From Winogradskyella marina (GTDB taxonomy: Bacteria > Bacteroidota > Bacteroidia > Flavobacteriales > Flavobacteriaceae), in NCBI RefSeq assembly GCF_015645385.1, contig NZ_JADOET010000016.1, forward strand, positions 1 through 64,000: a stretch of 64,000 bases of DNA, given 5' to 3'. Position numbers and translations under genes: made by a program. Below, piece by piece: positions 15,214 through 24,807 of the stretch. How positions within the stretch are numbered: position 1 is the stretch's first letter; each line of letters starts with the position of its first letter. A model generated the notes under the pieces. That model was not told where the DNA came from. It saw nothing but the letters and a program-made list of their open reading frames with translations, and ran no database searches.

Positions 15214-18200
15214 CTAATTTTCTGGAGCTAATAAATCTATCGTATCCTTTGTAGTTTCTTGAAGGTCTAAATCAGCTGGTATTTCTGGTAAATCCTCGTC
15301 ATTATAACGACTCATAAGTTTATCAAACAAGCTTAAATAACTATTAAAGGTCTTTGTTTCTTGTAAGGCGAACTCTTCATCATTGTATATGATTAATATA
15401 TCAATTAAAGCTCTGTAACGTTGTATGTCTAAGTAAATATCTTCACCGACCATACGTTCTTGGTTTTCTATTGATAAACCACTATAATACACTAAGTTTT
15501 CTTGGTATTTCTTAGCGACATCTTTATACAAAGCGCGTCCTTTTTCAACATTTCCTATTTGGTAATATGCGCTTACATAAGGCTCTAATAAGGAATAGAA
15601 ACCAAACTTATCAACCGGCATTTTTTCCATGGCGATATCAGCTATTTCTTCAGCTTCGCTTAATTTATCTTCATTGATTAGAGCTTCAATTAAGCGTGCT
15701 AAATTTCCTCTATAGGTAATACCATTTCGTCGCGTTTCAATGTCGTAGTACATCTCTTCTCCACTGCCTCCCCATTTCCAGTTTTTTACCATGTCGTACA
15801 TTAAATCAGAATCGACACGTCCCATATCATAAGGGTTAGCTTTATCTACAGGCGTTTTAATAGGTACGAGCTTGTAGCACATACCGTCGAGTTGTAAATA
15901 GTCTTTTAGCCAAATATAATCTTCTGCACCAAACGCTCCTCCTGTAAAATAAATAGGACGTTCCCAATTATTATTAGCAATAATGTCTAACATTAACAGG
16001 CGATTTTTATAAAGATAGCTGCCTTCAATTTGAGTGAATAGGTAGTCTTCTATTTTATCGGCATCTTTTGGTTTAACAATACCTTTCTCTAAAACCACGT
16101 CTTTATTTACAGGAATACTAATATTGCGTGATGGGAAATAATTAGAATTCAATAAATGTTTAGGGTATTGACTTGGATCATCTCCTTGTCTTTCGACAAT
16201 GAACTTAAATTTTGTACGTGCTTCTTCACTCGAGACAAAATCCATAAAATCTTTAATAGGGATCGTGTCATTAGTGATTTCTCGTCTAATAATCACATCT
16301 CTTGTGCCTCCGCGATATTGATTGTGCGTTAACTGAGACGGAATAGGGTCACTTTCATATGCCTTACGCTTCATTTGGTCAATGTACCAATCCGTTTGAA
16401 ATAAACTGGTATTTACCACACGCACATCTGTACGTACTTCTTCAATTTCTTGTAAATACCAAAGCGGGAACGTATCATTATCTCCAATGGTAAAGAGAAT
16501 AGCATTCGGAGCACAAGACTCCAGATATTTGCGTGCCATGGATTCGGTAGTGTATTTACCAGAACGATCATGGTCATCCCAATTATTTGCAGCTAAAACA
16601 CCAGGAACAATAACAATACAAGCCACTGTAATAGCAGGTGCTAAAAATTTAGTTGTTAATCGCGATTTTAATACATCATAAATGGCATAAACTCCAAAGC
16701 CAATCCAAATGGAAAAGACATAGAATGATCCCACAACGGAATAATCACGTTCTCTTGGTTCAAATGGTCTCACGTTAGTATAAAACTGAATGGCTAAACC
16801 TGTCAGTAGAAAGAATACGAGTAACACCCAAAACCGTTTTAAATCGGAATACATTAAGAAAAAGAAACCAACTAAACCTAGTATTAATGGTAAGAAGTAA
16901 TACGTGTTCCGCGCTTTGTTTTCAAGCACATCTGTTGGCAGATTCTCTTGAGACACACCTAAATGCAGTTCGTCTATAGCATTTATACCAGAGATCCAAT
17001 TTCCATTTTTGTGCGTGTAACGTCCCTGAATATCATCTTGTCGCCCTGTGAAATTCCACATAAAATAACGCCAATACATGTAACCAAATTGGTATTGAAA
17101 CATGTACATAATATTATCCATGAAGGTCGGTTTTTCAATAATTAAATACTGTTGTCCGTATTGTCTTAAGAATTGATTATAACCATTATAATCTATTTCA
17201 CCATTAGCAACACGCATTTTAAAATCGTTAACTAACTGATCGAATTGTTGTTTTTCACCAAGTGCATATTGCGCAGCTTGTTCTTCTGTTAATCCAGCGT
17301 TCATCGCTTCGTTATACGCACGGGTTTGTAGGTTAGGATTTACTTTAAAATCAATTAAACCTGTAAACATCATGTAGTTTTCAGCATGATCAGCGCTCCA
17401 CATTCTCGGTAATATAGACGCATGTTCGTGGTTGTAGTTCTGTTTACTCTTTTCCCAATCGTTTATAATTACATATTTCCCAGTTTCATAATCACGCTCA
17501 TAATTCTTTTTGTCATCTATAAAAGGCTCGTCTTTATCTGCACCAGAATACACTTCTGTAAAAAATGGCCCATAAAATAAGTGTGTTTCAGGATATTGTT
17601 CTAAGTTGTAATAAGCTAAAAGCTCTCTAGCATCCGAAGGGTTATTTTCGTTAATAACGACATTAGCATTGGCACGAATAGGAAGCATCATCCAAGACGA
17701 AAACCCAATAAAAATAAACATAAGACATAACACTAAGGTGTTGGTGTGTTTCATGTCTTTTTTTCGCGTGTAGTTAAGTCCGAAATAAAATAAGGCAATA
17801 ACCACTATGCCAGTAATAATTGTACCAGAGTTAAATGGAAGACCTATTGAGTTTACAAAAAACACTTCTAAATTACCAAACAACTCTAAAGTTGACGGTA
17901 AAAGTAATTTGAAAATAAAAAGTAAAATTGCGGCTGAAGCAATATTTGCTATGATAAAGTTCTTTACTGTAATTGTTTTATAGTTTTTAAAATAATAAAG
18001 GAGGCCAATCGCAGGAATGGTTAATAATCCCATAAAGTGAACACCAAAAGATAAGCCAATAACAAAAGCAATGAGGATTAACCAACGGTTACCTCGTGGC
18101 TCATTCATATCGCGTTCCCAACGTAAGCCTAAAAAGAACAAAACAGCCATAATAAGTGTTGCCATGGCATACACTTCCGTTTCTACTGCATTAAACCAAA

Positions 18201-18612
18201 ACGAATCTGTAAACGTAAATGCTAAACTACCAACTAAAGCACTTCCTAAAATAGCATAGGCTTTACTGGTATCTTTGTCTTCATTATACTTGGTTAGTTT
18301 TACAAGCAAAAGGCTAATAGTCCAAAACATAAATAGAATGGTGAATGCACTTGCCACACCACTCATCATGTTCATAATGGCTCCGATTTGTGAAGGTTCT
18401 AAAGCAAAAGTTGAGAAAAATGCTCCTAGCATTTGAAATAAAGGAGCTCCAGGCGGGTGACCAACTTGTAATTTAGATGAGGTTAAAATATACTCACCAG
18501 CGTCCCAAAAACTAACGGTTGGTTCTATAGTAAGTCCGTATACGACTACTGCAACGGTAAAAACAGACCATCCTAGGATGTTGTTCCACTTTTTAAAGTT
18601 AAAATCTTTCAT
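15214..18612 (-). CDS. DUF2723 membrane protein (putative protein O-glycosyltransferase, GT117-like)
   Basis: Large 1132-aa integral membrane protein. The N-terminal part has the DUF2723 signature: EPTVSFWDAGEYI with its acidic pair, and LQVGHPPGAPLFQMLGAF. It is followed by many hydrophobic helices to about residue 660. A long soluble part with TPR-like helices forms the C-terminus. The family is related to TMEM260-type O-mannosyltransferases and is classed with GT-C fold enzymes. In Flavobacteriaceae it is a plausible transferase that loads a lipid-linked sugar onto exported proteins or other glycans; this is family knowledge, not shown here. It is followed after 1 bp by the polysaccharide deacetylase gene. 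The start ATG at 18612 gives MKDFNFKKWNNILGW, a usual start for the family. Confidence 0.9.
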   Translation of the reverse strand: MKDFNFKKWNNILGWSVFTVAVVVYGLTIEPTVSFWDAGEYILTSSKLQVGHPPGAPLFQMLGAFFSTFALEPSQIGAIMNMMSGVASAFTILFMFWTISLLLVKLTKYNEDKDTSKAYAILGSALVGSLAFTFTDSFWFNAVETEVYAMATLIMAVLFFLGLRWERDMNEPRGNRWLILIAFVIGLSFGVHFMGLLTIPAIGLLYYFKNYKTITVKNFIIANIASAAILLFIFKLLLPSTLELFGNLEVFFVNSIGLPFNSGTIITGIVVIALFYFGLNYTRKKDMKHTNTLVLCLMFIFIGFSSWMMLPIRANANVVINENNPSDARELLAYYNLEQYPETHLFYGPFFTEVYSGADKDEPFIDDKKNYERDYETGKYVIINDWEKSKQNYNHEHASILPRMWSADHAENYMMFTGLIDFKVNPNLQTRAYNEAMNAGLTEEQAAQYALGEKQQFDQLVNDFKMRVANGEIDYNGYNQFLRQYGQQYLIIEKPTFMDNIMYMFQYQFGYMYWRYFMWNFTGRQDDIQGRYTHKNGNWISGINAIDELHLGVSQENLPTDVLENKARNTYYFLPLILGLVGFFFLMYSDLKRFWVLLVFFLLTGLAIQFYTNVRPFEPRERDYSVVGSFYVFSIWIGFGVYAIYDVLKSRLTTKFLAPAITVACIVIVPGVLAANNWDDHDRSGKYTTESMARKYLESCAPNAILFTIGDNDTFPLWYLQEIEEVRTDVRVVNTSLFQTDWYIDQMKRKAYESDPIPSQLTHNQYRGGTRDVIIRREITNDTIPIKDFMDFVSSEEARTKFKFIVERQGDDPSQYPKHLLNSNYFPSRNISIPVNKDVVLEKGIVKPKDADKIEDYLFTQIEGSYLYKNRLLMLDIIANNNWERPIYFTGGAFGAEDYIWLKDYLQLDGMCYKLVPIKTPVDKANPYDMGRVDSDLMYDMVKNWKWGGSGEEMYYDIETRRNGITYRGNLARLIEALINEDKLSEAEEIADIAMEKMPVDKFGFYSLLEPYVSAYYQIGNVEKGRALYKDVAKKYQENLVYYSGLSIENQERMVGEDIYLDIQRYRALIDILIIYNDEEFALQETKTFNSYLSLFDKLMSRYNDEDLPEIPADLDLQETTKDTIDLLAPEN

Positions 18613-18713
18613 GAAAACTTAGCTTTTTAATGCTCGCGAATTTACTAATTAATACCTAAAAGCCTACATTTTTAAGTTAACGTTAAGTATTTTAAATTAT
18701 TTTCTCATTTTTA

Positions 18714-18744
18714 TTTGTCAAAGTAAAACTTTGTATTAAATTTG
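18714..18744 (+). promoter_or_regulatory. promoter of tRNA-Gln
   Basis: TTTG at 18714-18717 and TAAATTTG at 18737-18744 are separated by exactly 19 bp, the Bacteroidota sigma-A promoter geometry. The tRNA begins 19 bp past the -7 box. This is one of the cleanest promoters in the window. Confidence 0.8.
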
Positions 18745-18763
18745 CACCCTCAATTTGAGAGAT

Positions 18764-18840
18764 TGGCCTATGGTGTAACTGGCTAACACATCTGTTTTTG
18801 GTACAGAAGAGTCTAGGTTCGAAACCTAGTAGGCCAACCA
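18764..18840 (+). tRNA. tRNA-Gln (anticodon TTG), CCA encoded
   Basis: The cloverleaf can be folded by eye. The 7-bp acceptor stem is TGGCCTA/TAGGCCA, the anticodon stem is TCTGT/ACAGA with loop TTTTGGT (anticodon TTG at the third to fifth positions), and the T arm is CTAGG-TTCGAAA-CCTAG. Discriminator A and an encoded CCA follow. The UUG anticodon reads CAA and, by wobble, CAG. Confidence 0.95.
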
Positions 18841-18846
18841 AAATTT

Positions 18847-18879
18847 AAATCCTAATTCAGAAATGAGTTAGGATTTTTT
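18847..18879 (+). terminator. terminator of tRNA-Gln
   Basis: AAATCCTAATTCA and TGAGTTAGGATTT pair over 13 bp (one G-T wobble) around a GAAA tetraloop, followed by T6. It begins 6 bp after the CCA end. Confidence 0.8.
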
Positions 18880-18913
18880 GTTTTAGCAAGGTTTTTTTAG
18901 GTTGAGGAGTTTA

Positions 18914-18932
18914 TGCTGAGCCTAGTCGAAGT
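18914..18932. repeat. dispersed repeat copy between tRNA-Gln and the stress protein gene
   Basis: TGCTGAGCCTAGTCGAAGT belongs to the family found in polA (2072) and in the deacetylase (14833). It lies at the left edge of the suspected tRNA 3'-end relic. Confidence 0.6.
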
Positions 18933-18991
18933 AAAACCTTAGTAGACTAACAAAAGAAAAAAATCCGAATCAGTTTTGATTGGGATTTTTT
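18923..18991 (+). pseudogene. possible relic of a second tRNA-Gln 3' end with its terminator
   Basis: CCTTAGTAGACTAACAAAA at 18938-18956 resembles the tRNA 3' end CCTAGTAGGCCAACCAAAA. It is followed, as after the real gene, by an AAATCC...GGATTTTTT hairpin (18961-18991: AAATCCGAATCA/TGATTGGGATTT with one mismatch, loop GTTT). The shared order of tRNA 3' end then hairpin suggests a decayed duplicate. The 5' half of a tRNA is not recognisable. The hairpin may still act as a second terminator. Confidence 0.4.
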
Positions 18992-19043
18992 CATTTAATG
19001 AAGGTTGCAAACCTCTCTTTCTTATGATTTTAAAGCGAGTCTA

Positions 19044-19066
19044 GATTCTAAAAGCGAAGCGGTCTT
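19044..19066. repeat. dispersed GATTCTAnAAGCnAAGCGGTCTT repeat, copy 2
   Basis: GATTCTAAAAGCGAAGCGGT followed by CTT matches the copy at 14495-14519 with two substitutions. It lies 17 bp beyond the stop of the minus-strand stress protein gene. Confidence 0.55.
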
Positions 19067-19082
19067 GATTCTTAACTCTATT

Positions 19083-19907
19083 TTATATCTTAAACGTAAT
19101 CACTGGTCGTTTGGCATGATTTACTAAATCTTCACTAATACTACCATTAAAGAAATGCGCAATACCTTGTCTGCCATGTGTACTAATACCAATTAAATCG
19201 GCATCTAAATCTTTAGAGATGTTTAAAATGCCTTGTTCTACAGTATGGTCATTATGTATAGTAATGGTGTAGTTATCAAACGCTTCTCCGGAAATAAAAT
19301 CAGTAACTCTTGTCTTTGCTTCATAAGACGTCATAAAGTTGCTAGATGTAATTACCAAAACTAAATGGATTTTAGAATCGAATGCTTGTGCAAATTTTAC
19401 AGCTTGTTTATAGGTCTCTTTATTGTCGTTATTAAAGTCCGAAGCAAATACAAAGTCTGAGACTTTAAAGCTTTGATGTTCATTTTTTATGACTAATACT
19501 GGTACTTCAGAAGAGCGTACCACTTTTTCAGCATTAGAACCTACAAACATTTCTTTAAGACCTGTAGCTCCATGAGAACCCATAACAATTAAATCTATAT
19601 TAAACTCTTTACAAGAATCATTAATTTCATTAAATGTTATGTCTGCCTTAACCGTTTCATGAACCGTGATATTTTCTAAATAGTCTTGTGCCATTAGATT
19701 TTCAAACCTTTTTCGGGCTAAATTCATAAAAAATAAAGTTTCTGGAATGTCGCTTTGAGCATGAGCAGGATCTTTATGTTGCATTGGAATTTCCATCATA
19801 TGCAATAAATAAATTTCAGAATTATGAGTTCTAGCAAGCATAGCAGCTACTTTTAAAGCATTTTCTGCTTGCTCTGAAAAATCTGTTGGTACTAATATTC
19901 TATTCAT
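19083..19907 (-). CDS. universal stress protein with two UspA domains
   Basis: 274-aa cytoplasmic protein made of two tandem Usp domains (about residues 1-142 and 146-274), the common architecture in Bacteroidota. Domain 1 begins NRILVPTDFSEQAENAL and carries an intact nucleotide-binding motif GSHGATGLKEMFVGS (G-x2-G-x9-GS). Domain 2 has ISTHGRQGIAHFFNGS, in which the first Gly is replaced by Ser, so ATP binding there is less certain. The role is a regulatory or protective response to stress and starvation; the partner is unknown. It is divergent from the rimP operon and shares its upstream region. Confidence 0.92.
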   Translation of the reverse strand: MNRILVPTDFSEQAENALKVAAMLARTHNSEIYLLHMMEIPMQHKDPAHAQSDIPETLFFMNLARKRFENLMAQDYLENITVHETVKADITFNEINDSCKEFNIDLIVMGSHGATGLKEMFVGSNAEKVVRSSEVPVLVIKNEHQSFKVSDFVFASDFNNDNKETYKQAVKFAQAFDSKIHLVLVITSSNFMTSYEAKTRVTDFISGEAFDNYTITIHNDHTVEQGILNISKDLDADLIGISTHGRQGIAHFFNGSISEDLVNHAKRPVITFKI

Positions 19908-19974
19908 ATTTATTGTATTTATTGGTTAGAGATAGTCTTTCTAAATTTAAGAAAATAAATCCATATTACATCGC

Positions 19975-20006
19975 TTGGGTTAATTAATATAAATATCGTA
20001 TATTTG
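19975..20006 (+). promoter_or_regulatory. promoter of the rimP-nusA-infB operon
   Basis: TATATTTG at 19999-20006 matches the -7 consensus. TTG at 19975-19977 can act as the -33 element at a 21-bp spacing. Transcription would start near 20013, giving a leader of about 58 nt that contains the hairpin at 20035. Confidence 0.6.
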
Positions 20007-20034
20007 CACCGTTATTTACTAAAAATGAATAAGC

Positions 20035-20060
20035 GAGAGGACGAAAAGTCCTCTCTTTTT
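20035..20060 (+). promoter_or_regulatory. terminator-like leader hairpin directly before rimP
   Basis: A perfect 8-bp stem (GAGAGGAC/GTCCTCTC) with loop GAAAA is followed by TTTTT, ending 10 bp before the rimP ATG. As an intrinsic terminator it would lie within the leader, so it is a candidate attenuator or 5' stabilising/translation-control element. NusA, encoded downstream, is a known modulator of hairpin-dependent termination, which makes autoregulation plausible. Confidence 0.55.
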
Positions 20061-20070
20061 ATATCAAGAA

Positions 20071-20535
20071 ATGTTTAAGAAAATAGTAGAAGACTTATTA
20101 CAAACGGCTTTAACAGAAAGAGAAGATCTATTCTTAATAGACTTTACCTTATCTGGAGATAATGCTATAAAAATAGTCATAGATGGTGATAATGGTGTTT
20201 TGGTGGAGGACTGTATGTTTGTAAGTAGAGCCATTGAACACAATATCGATAGAGAAGAACACGATTTTTCTCTAGAAGTTTTGTCATCTGGTGCAGCAAC
20301 TCCATTAATTTTGCCAAGACAGTACAATAAACATGTGGGCAGAAGTTTAGAGGTTAAGACTTTAGATCATCAAGAATTAACTGGAGAACTCACAGAGGTA
20401 AACGAAAACGGTGTGGTTTTAAACTGGAAAGCAAGAGAGCCAAAACCCGTTGGAAAGGGAAAAGTAACAGTAACTAAAATAGCAACTATTGCTTTCGATA
20501 ATATTAAAGAAGCAAAAGTTAAAATAAAATTTTAA
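20071..20535 (+). CDS. rimP: ribosome maturation factor RimP
   Basis: Factor for 30S subunit assembly. The 154-aa product has the N-terminal alpha/beta domain (FLIDFTLSGDNAIKIVIDGD, then VSRAIEHNID and DFSLEVLSSGA) and the C-terminal SH3-like barrel (RSLEVKTLDHQELTGELTEV). The DFSLEVxSxG signature is characteristic. It is the first gene of the conserved rimP-nusA-infB operon, with 12 bp to nusA. A terminator-like hairpin precedes its start. Confidence 0.95.
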   Translation: MFKKIVEDLLQTALTEREDLFLIDFTLSGDNAIKIVIDGDNGVLVEDCMFVSRAIEHNIDREEHDFSLEVLSSGAATPLILPRQYNKHVGRSLEVKTLDHQELTGELTEVNENGVVLNWKAREPKPVGKGKVTVTKIATIAFDNIKEAKVKIKF

Positions 20536-20547
20536 TTCATATCAATT

Positions 20548-21780
20548 ATGGAAAATGTAGCGTTAATTGAGTCATTTTCAGAATTTAAAGACGACAAATT
20601 AATAGATAGAGTTACGCTAATGGCGATTCTTGAGGATGTATTACGTAATGCATTGAAGAAGAAGTATGGTGATGACGATAACTTTGATATCATTATTAAT
20701 CCTGATAAAGGGGATTTAGAAATTTGGAGAAACCGTATCGTTGTTGCAGATGGTGAAGTAGAAGAACCTAACCAAGAAATCGCTTTATCAGAAGCTCAGA
20801 AAATAGAACCAGATTTTGAAGTTGGTGAAGACGTTGCAGAAGAAGTAAAGTTAATTGATCTTGGAAGACGTTCTATTCTTGCTTTAAGACAGAACTTAAT
20901 TTCTAAGATTCACGAACACGATAATACTAACATCTACAAGCACTTTAAAGAACTTGAAGGTGAAATTTATACCGCAGAAGTACATCATATTCGTCACAGA
21001 GCAATTATTTTGTTAGACGACGATGGCAATGAAATTATACTTCCAAAAGACAAACAAATTCCTTCAGATTTCTTTAGAAAAGGAGAAAATGTCAGAGGAA
21101 TTATTGAAAGTGTTGAATTAAAAGGAAGTAAGCCGGCAATTATAATGTCTAGAACCGCTCCTATATTTCTTGAGAAATTATTTGAACAAGAAATACCAGA
21201 AGTATTCGATGGTTTAATTACGGTTAAAAAAGTAGTGCGTATTCCTGGTGAAAAAGCTAAAGTAGCTGTAGATTCTTATGATGATAGAATTGATCCGGTA
21301 GGAGCATGTGTTGGCATGAAAGGATCTAGAATTCACGGTATTGTTCGTGAATTAGGAAATGAAAATATTGACGTTATTAACTATACTAATAACATTCAAC
21401 TTTTTGTAACAAGAGCATTAAGTCCTGCAAGAGTAACATCTTTAAAATTAGATGAAGAAAATATGCGTGCAGAAGTGTTGCTAAAACCAGAAGAGGTTTC
21501 TAAAGCTATTGGTAGAGGTGGTCACAACATACGTTTAGCAGGTCAGTTAACAGGTTACGAAATAGACGTATTTAGAGAAGGTGCAGAAGAAGATGTAGAA
21601 TTAAAAGAGTTCTCTGATGAAATTGAAGATTGGGTAATTTCTGAATTTAGTAAAGCTGGATTAGATACTGCAAAAAGCATTTTAGAGCAAGATGTAGATG
21701 ATTTAGTGAAGCGTACGGATTTAGAAGAGGAAACGATCTTAGATGTCATTAGAATTCTAAGAGAAGAATTTGAAGAATAA
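20548..21780 (+). CDS. nusA: transcription termination/antitermination factor NusA
   Basis: Binds RNA polymerase and nascent RNA and affects pausing, termination and antitermination. The 410-aa product has an N-terminal RNAP-binding domain (from MENVALIESFSEFKDDKL), an S1 domain around residues 130-200, KH1 with DPVGACVGMKGSRIHGIV, and KH2 with AIGRGGHNIRLAGQLTGYEI. A short acidic C-terminus ends it. It lacks the long acidic-repeat extension of E. coli NusA, which is usual in this phylum. It is the second gene of the operon. Confidence 0.96.
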   Translation: MENVALIESFSEFKDDKLIDRVTLMAILEDVLRNALKKKYGDDDNFDIIINPDKGDLEIWRNRIVVADGEVEEPNQEIALSEAQKIEPDFEVGEDVAEEVKLIDLGRRSILALRQNLISKIHEHDNTNIYKHFKELEGEIYTAEVHHIRHRAIILLDDDGNEIILPKDKQIPSDFFRKGENVRGIIESVELKGSKPAIIMSRTAPIFLEKLFEQEIPEVFDGLITVKKVVRIPGEKAKVAVDSYDDRIDPVGACVGMKGSRIHGIVRELGNENIDVINYTNNIQLFVTRALSPARVTSLKLDEENMRAEVLLKPEEVSKAIGRGGHNIRLAGQLTGYEIDVFREGAEEDVELKEFSDEIEDWVISEFSKAGLDTAKSILEQDVDDLVKRTDLEEETILDVIRILREEFEE

Positions 21781-21893
21781 CATCAAATTAACTTTAAAAT
21801 GAATAGCATAAATTCATTTTAAGTTGAATTGATTTCATATTAATTTTAATTTAAAATTAATATATAATATATTTAAGTATTTTAAAGCAGTTT

Positions 21894-24728
21894 ATGGCTC
21901 AAACAACAAGATTAAACAAAGTATTAAGGGAATTAAACATCTCAATAGATCGTGCTGTGGATTTTTTAGAATCCAAAGGCATCGAAATTGAGAAAAGTCC
22001 TAATACTAAAATTTCGGCAGAGGTTTATAACACGCTTTCTGATGAATTTCAGACAGATGCATCAAAACGTGAAAAAGCTCAAGAAGTAAGTGAAGCAAAA
22101 CTTAAAGAAAAAGAAGAGCTTCGCGAACAGAGAGAACGCGAAATTGAAGAAAAGCAAAAGCAAAAAGCTGAACGAGAATCAGTGGTTAAAGCTAAAGCTG
22201 AGTTAAGTGGCCCAAAACAAGTTGGTAAAATTGACTTAGATAAGAAAGCTAAAGCTGAAGAAAAGGAAGATTCTGAAATTCCTGAAACTAAGGAAACTCC
22301 TAAAGCAACTAAGGCAACGCCTAAAGCCGAAAAGCCTGAGAAATCAACTGAAAAACCTAAAGAGGAGCCTAAGAAGGTAGGAAAGACTGAAAAGGTTGAA
22401 AAGGTTGAAAAGGTTGAAAAAGCTGAGAAAGTTGAAAAACCAGTAGAGGCTAAAACAGTTGAAAAGGAGGTTAAGGCTAAAGATGTAGAAAAGTCAGAAC
22501 CTAAAGTTGATTCTAAAAAAGAAGCCCCTAAAAAAGAAGAAGAAAAAACATCTACAGGGCCTGCAGAAGAAACGTTAAAGACGCAGTATAAAAAGCTTTC
22601 TGGACCAAATATTACAGGTAAAAAAATTGATTTATCACAATTTAACAAGCCTAAAAAGAAGAAAGACGATAAGGCAAAAAGTACAGGTGATTCTAATAAA
22701 CGTAAACGACGTAGAATTAGTAAAACTGGAAATGATACCTCAAATAAATCAAGGTTTGATAATAAAAGAGGTGGTCAAAAAGGTCGAGGAAATTCTAGAC
22801 CTAAAGTGGTTAAAGAAGAACCTAGTGAAGAAGATGTACAAAAGCAAATCCGCGAAACTTTAGAAAAGCTTCAAGGAAAATCAAATAAAGGTAAAGGAGC
22901 AAAATACCGTAGAGATAAAAGAGATCAACACCGTCAACAAACGGAAATCGATCAAGAAATTGCAGCAGCAGAAAGTAAAACATTAAAGGTTACTGAGTTT
23001 GTAACTGTAAGTGAAATGGCTACAATGATGGAAGTTGGAGTAACACAAGTTATTTCAGCATGTATGTCTTTAGGTATGATGGTAACCATGAACCAAAGAT
23101 TAGATGCAGAAACCTTAACCATTGTTGCAGAAGAATTTGGTTTCGATGTAGAATTTATCAAAGCAGATATCGAAGAATCAATAAAGGTTGTTGAAGATGA
23201 CCCAAAAGATTTAATAGAAAGAGCTCCTATCGTTACCGTTATGGGTCACGTAGATCATGGTAAAACATCGCTTTTAGATTATATACGTAAAGAAAATGTA
23301 ATTGCAGGTGAGTCTGGTGGTATTACACAGCACATTGGTGCTTATGGAGTACAATTAGAAAACGGGCAAAAAATAGCCTTCTTAGATACACCAGGTCACG
23401 AAGCCTTTACGGCAATGCGTGCACGTGGAGCTCAGGTAACTGATATCGCTATTATTGTTGTTGCAGCAGATGATGCTATAATGCCTCAAACAAAAGAAGC
23501 TATTTCTCATGCGCAAGCAGCAGGAGTACCAATTGTATTTGCAATTAACAAAATAGATAAGCCAGGTGCTAATCCTGAAAAAGTGAAAGAACAATTAGCA
23601 CAAATGAATCTCTTAGTAGAGGATTGGGGAGGTAAAATTCAATCTCACGATATTTCTGCTAAAATGGGAACTGGTGTCAAAGAATTATTAGAAAAAGTAT
23701 TGCTAGAAGCAGAATTGTTAGAGCTTAAAGCGAATCCTAATAAGATTGCTAGTGGTACTGTAGTAGAAGCTTACTTAGATAAAGGTAGAGGATATGTGTC
23801 TACAATCTTAGTACAAGCAGGTACATTGCGCGTTGGTGATTATGTTTTAGCAGGTAAGAATAGTGGTAAAGTTAAAGCCATGCAAGATGAACGTGGTAAC
23901 GATGTTGAAGAAGCTGGTCCAGCAACTCCAGTATCAATTCTAGGTTTAGATGGTGCGCCACAGGCTGGTGATAAGTTCAATGTCTTTGAAGATGAAAGAG
24001 AAGCGAAACAAATTGCTACAAAACGTACGCAGTTACAAAGAGAGCAATCTGTAAGAACACAACGTCATATCACACTTGATGAAATAGGAAGACGTATTGC
24101 ACTTGGTGATTTCCAAGAATTAAATATTATTCTTAAAGGTGATGTTGATGGTTCTGTGGAAGCTTTAACAGATTCATTCCAGAAGTTGTCTACTGAAGAA
24201 ATTCAAGTTAATATTATACATAAAGGAGTTGGTGCCATTACAGAAAGTGATGTGTTGTTAGCAACAGCGTCTGATGCGATTATCGTCGGCTTTAATGTGC
24301 GTCCTGTAGGAAATGCAAGAATGATTGCAGATAAAGAGGAAATCGATATCAGAACATACTCAATTATCTATGCAGCGATAAACGATCTTAAAGACGCTAT
24401 GGAAGGTATGTTATCTCCAGAAGTTAAAGAGGAAGTTACAGGTACTGCAGAAATTAGAGAAATATTTAAAGTCTCTAAAGTTGGTAACATTGCTGGTTGT
24501 ATGGTAATGAATGGTAAGATCTTTAGAAATTCTGGTATCCGAATTATTAGAGATGGTGTTGTAGTTCACACAGGATCGTTAGAAGCTCTAAAACGCTTTA
24601 AAGATGATGTTAAGGAAGTATCTAAAGGATATGATTGTGGTATGCAAATTAAAGGCTATAACGACATCGCTGTAGGTGATGTTATAGAAGCATTCCAAGA
24701 AGTAGAAGTAAAGAAAAAGTTGAAATAA
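21894..24728 (+). CDS. infB: translation initiation factor IF-2
   Basis: GTPase that delivers initiator tRNA to the ribosome. The 944-aa product has an IF2_N segment at the start ([20 protein letters not shown]). A long charged Lys/Glu/Pro region of about 60-340 includes a run of KVE triplet repeats near residues 165-190. The G domain has [17 protein letters not shown] and NKID, then domains II-IV end with [21 protein letters not shown]. The catalytic part is standard. The N-terminal region is the variable, low-complexity part. A gap of 113 bp separates it from nusA, but with no terminator visible; a strong hairpin follows the gene. Confidence 0.97.
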   Translation: MAQTTRLNKVLRELNISIDRAVDFLESKGIEIEKSPNTKISAEVYNTLSDEFQTDASKREKAQEVSEAKLKEKEELREQREREIEEKQKQKAERESVVKAKAELSGPKQVGKIDLDKKAKAEEKEDSEIPETKETPKATKATPKAEKPEKSTEKPKEEPKKVGKTEKVEKVEKVEKAEKVEKPVEAKTVEKEVKAKDVEKSEPKVDSKKEAPKKEEEKTSTGPAEETLKTQYKKLSGPNITGKKIDLSQFNKPKKKKDDKAKSTGDSNKRKRRRISKTGNDTSNKSRFDNKRGGQKGRGNSRPKVVKEEPSEEDVQKQIRETLEKLQGKSNKGKGAKYRRDKRDQHRQQTEIDQEIAAAESKTLKVTEFVTVSEMATMMEVGVTQVISACMSLGMMVTMNQRLDAETLTIVAEEFGFDVEFIKADIEESIKVVEDDPKDLIERAPIVTVMGHVDHGKTSLLDYIRKENVIAGESGGITQHIGAYGVQLENGQKIAFLDTPGHEAFTAMRARGAQVTDIAIIVVAADDAIMPQTKEAISHAQAAGVPIVFAINKIDKPGANPEKVKEQLAQMNLLVEDWGGKIQSHDISAKMGTGVKELLEKVLLEAELLELKANPNKIASGTVVEAYLDKGRGYVSTILVQAGTLRVGDYVLAGKNSGKVKAMQDERGNDVEEAGPATPVSILGLDGAPQAGDKFNVFEDEREAKQIATKRTQLQREQSVRTQRHITLDEIGRRIALGDFQELNIILKGDVDGSVEALTDSFQKLSTEEIQVNIIHKGVGAITESDVLLATASDAIIVGFNVRPVGNARMIADKEEIDIRTYSIIYAAINDLKDAMEGMLSPEVKEEVTGTAEIREIFKVSKVGNIAGCMVMNGKIFRNSGIRIIRDGVVVHTGSLEALKRFKDDVKEVSKGYDCGMQIKGYNDIAVGDVIEAFQEVEVKKKLK

Positions 24729-24751
24729 CAACTTTAAAAACTGATAGAAAT

Positions 24752-24784
24752 AAAAAAACCGACAATCAATTGTCGGTTTTTTTT
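24752..24784. terminator. bidirectional terminator between infB and the SPOR-domain gene
   Basis: A 14-bp perfect stem (AAAAAAACCGACAA/TTGTCGGTTTTTTT) with loop TCAA, flanked by A- and T-runs. It lies 24 bp beyond infB and 23 bp beyond the stop of the convergent gene at 24808, so it can end transcripts from both sides. Confidence 0.88.
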
Positions 24785-24807
24785 ATGGGATAAAATGAAA
24801 TGCGTTT

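Noticed and set aside
22079..22648. A 189-codon open frame antisense to infB
   Set aside because: It is a Ser/Phe-rich shadow of the Lys/Glu-rich IF-2 linker on the other strand; low complexity and no start context.
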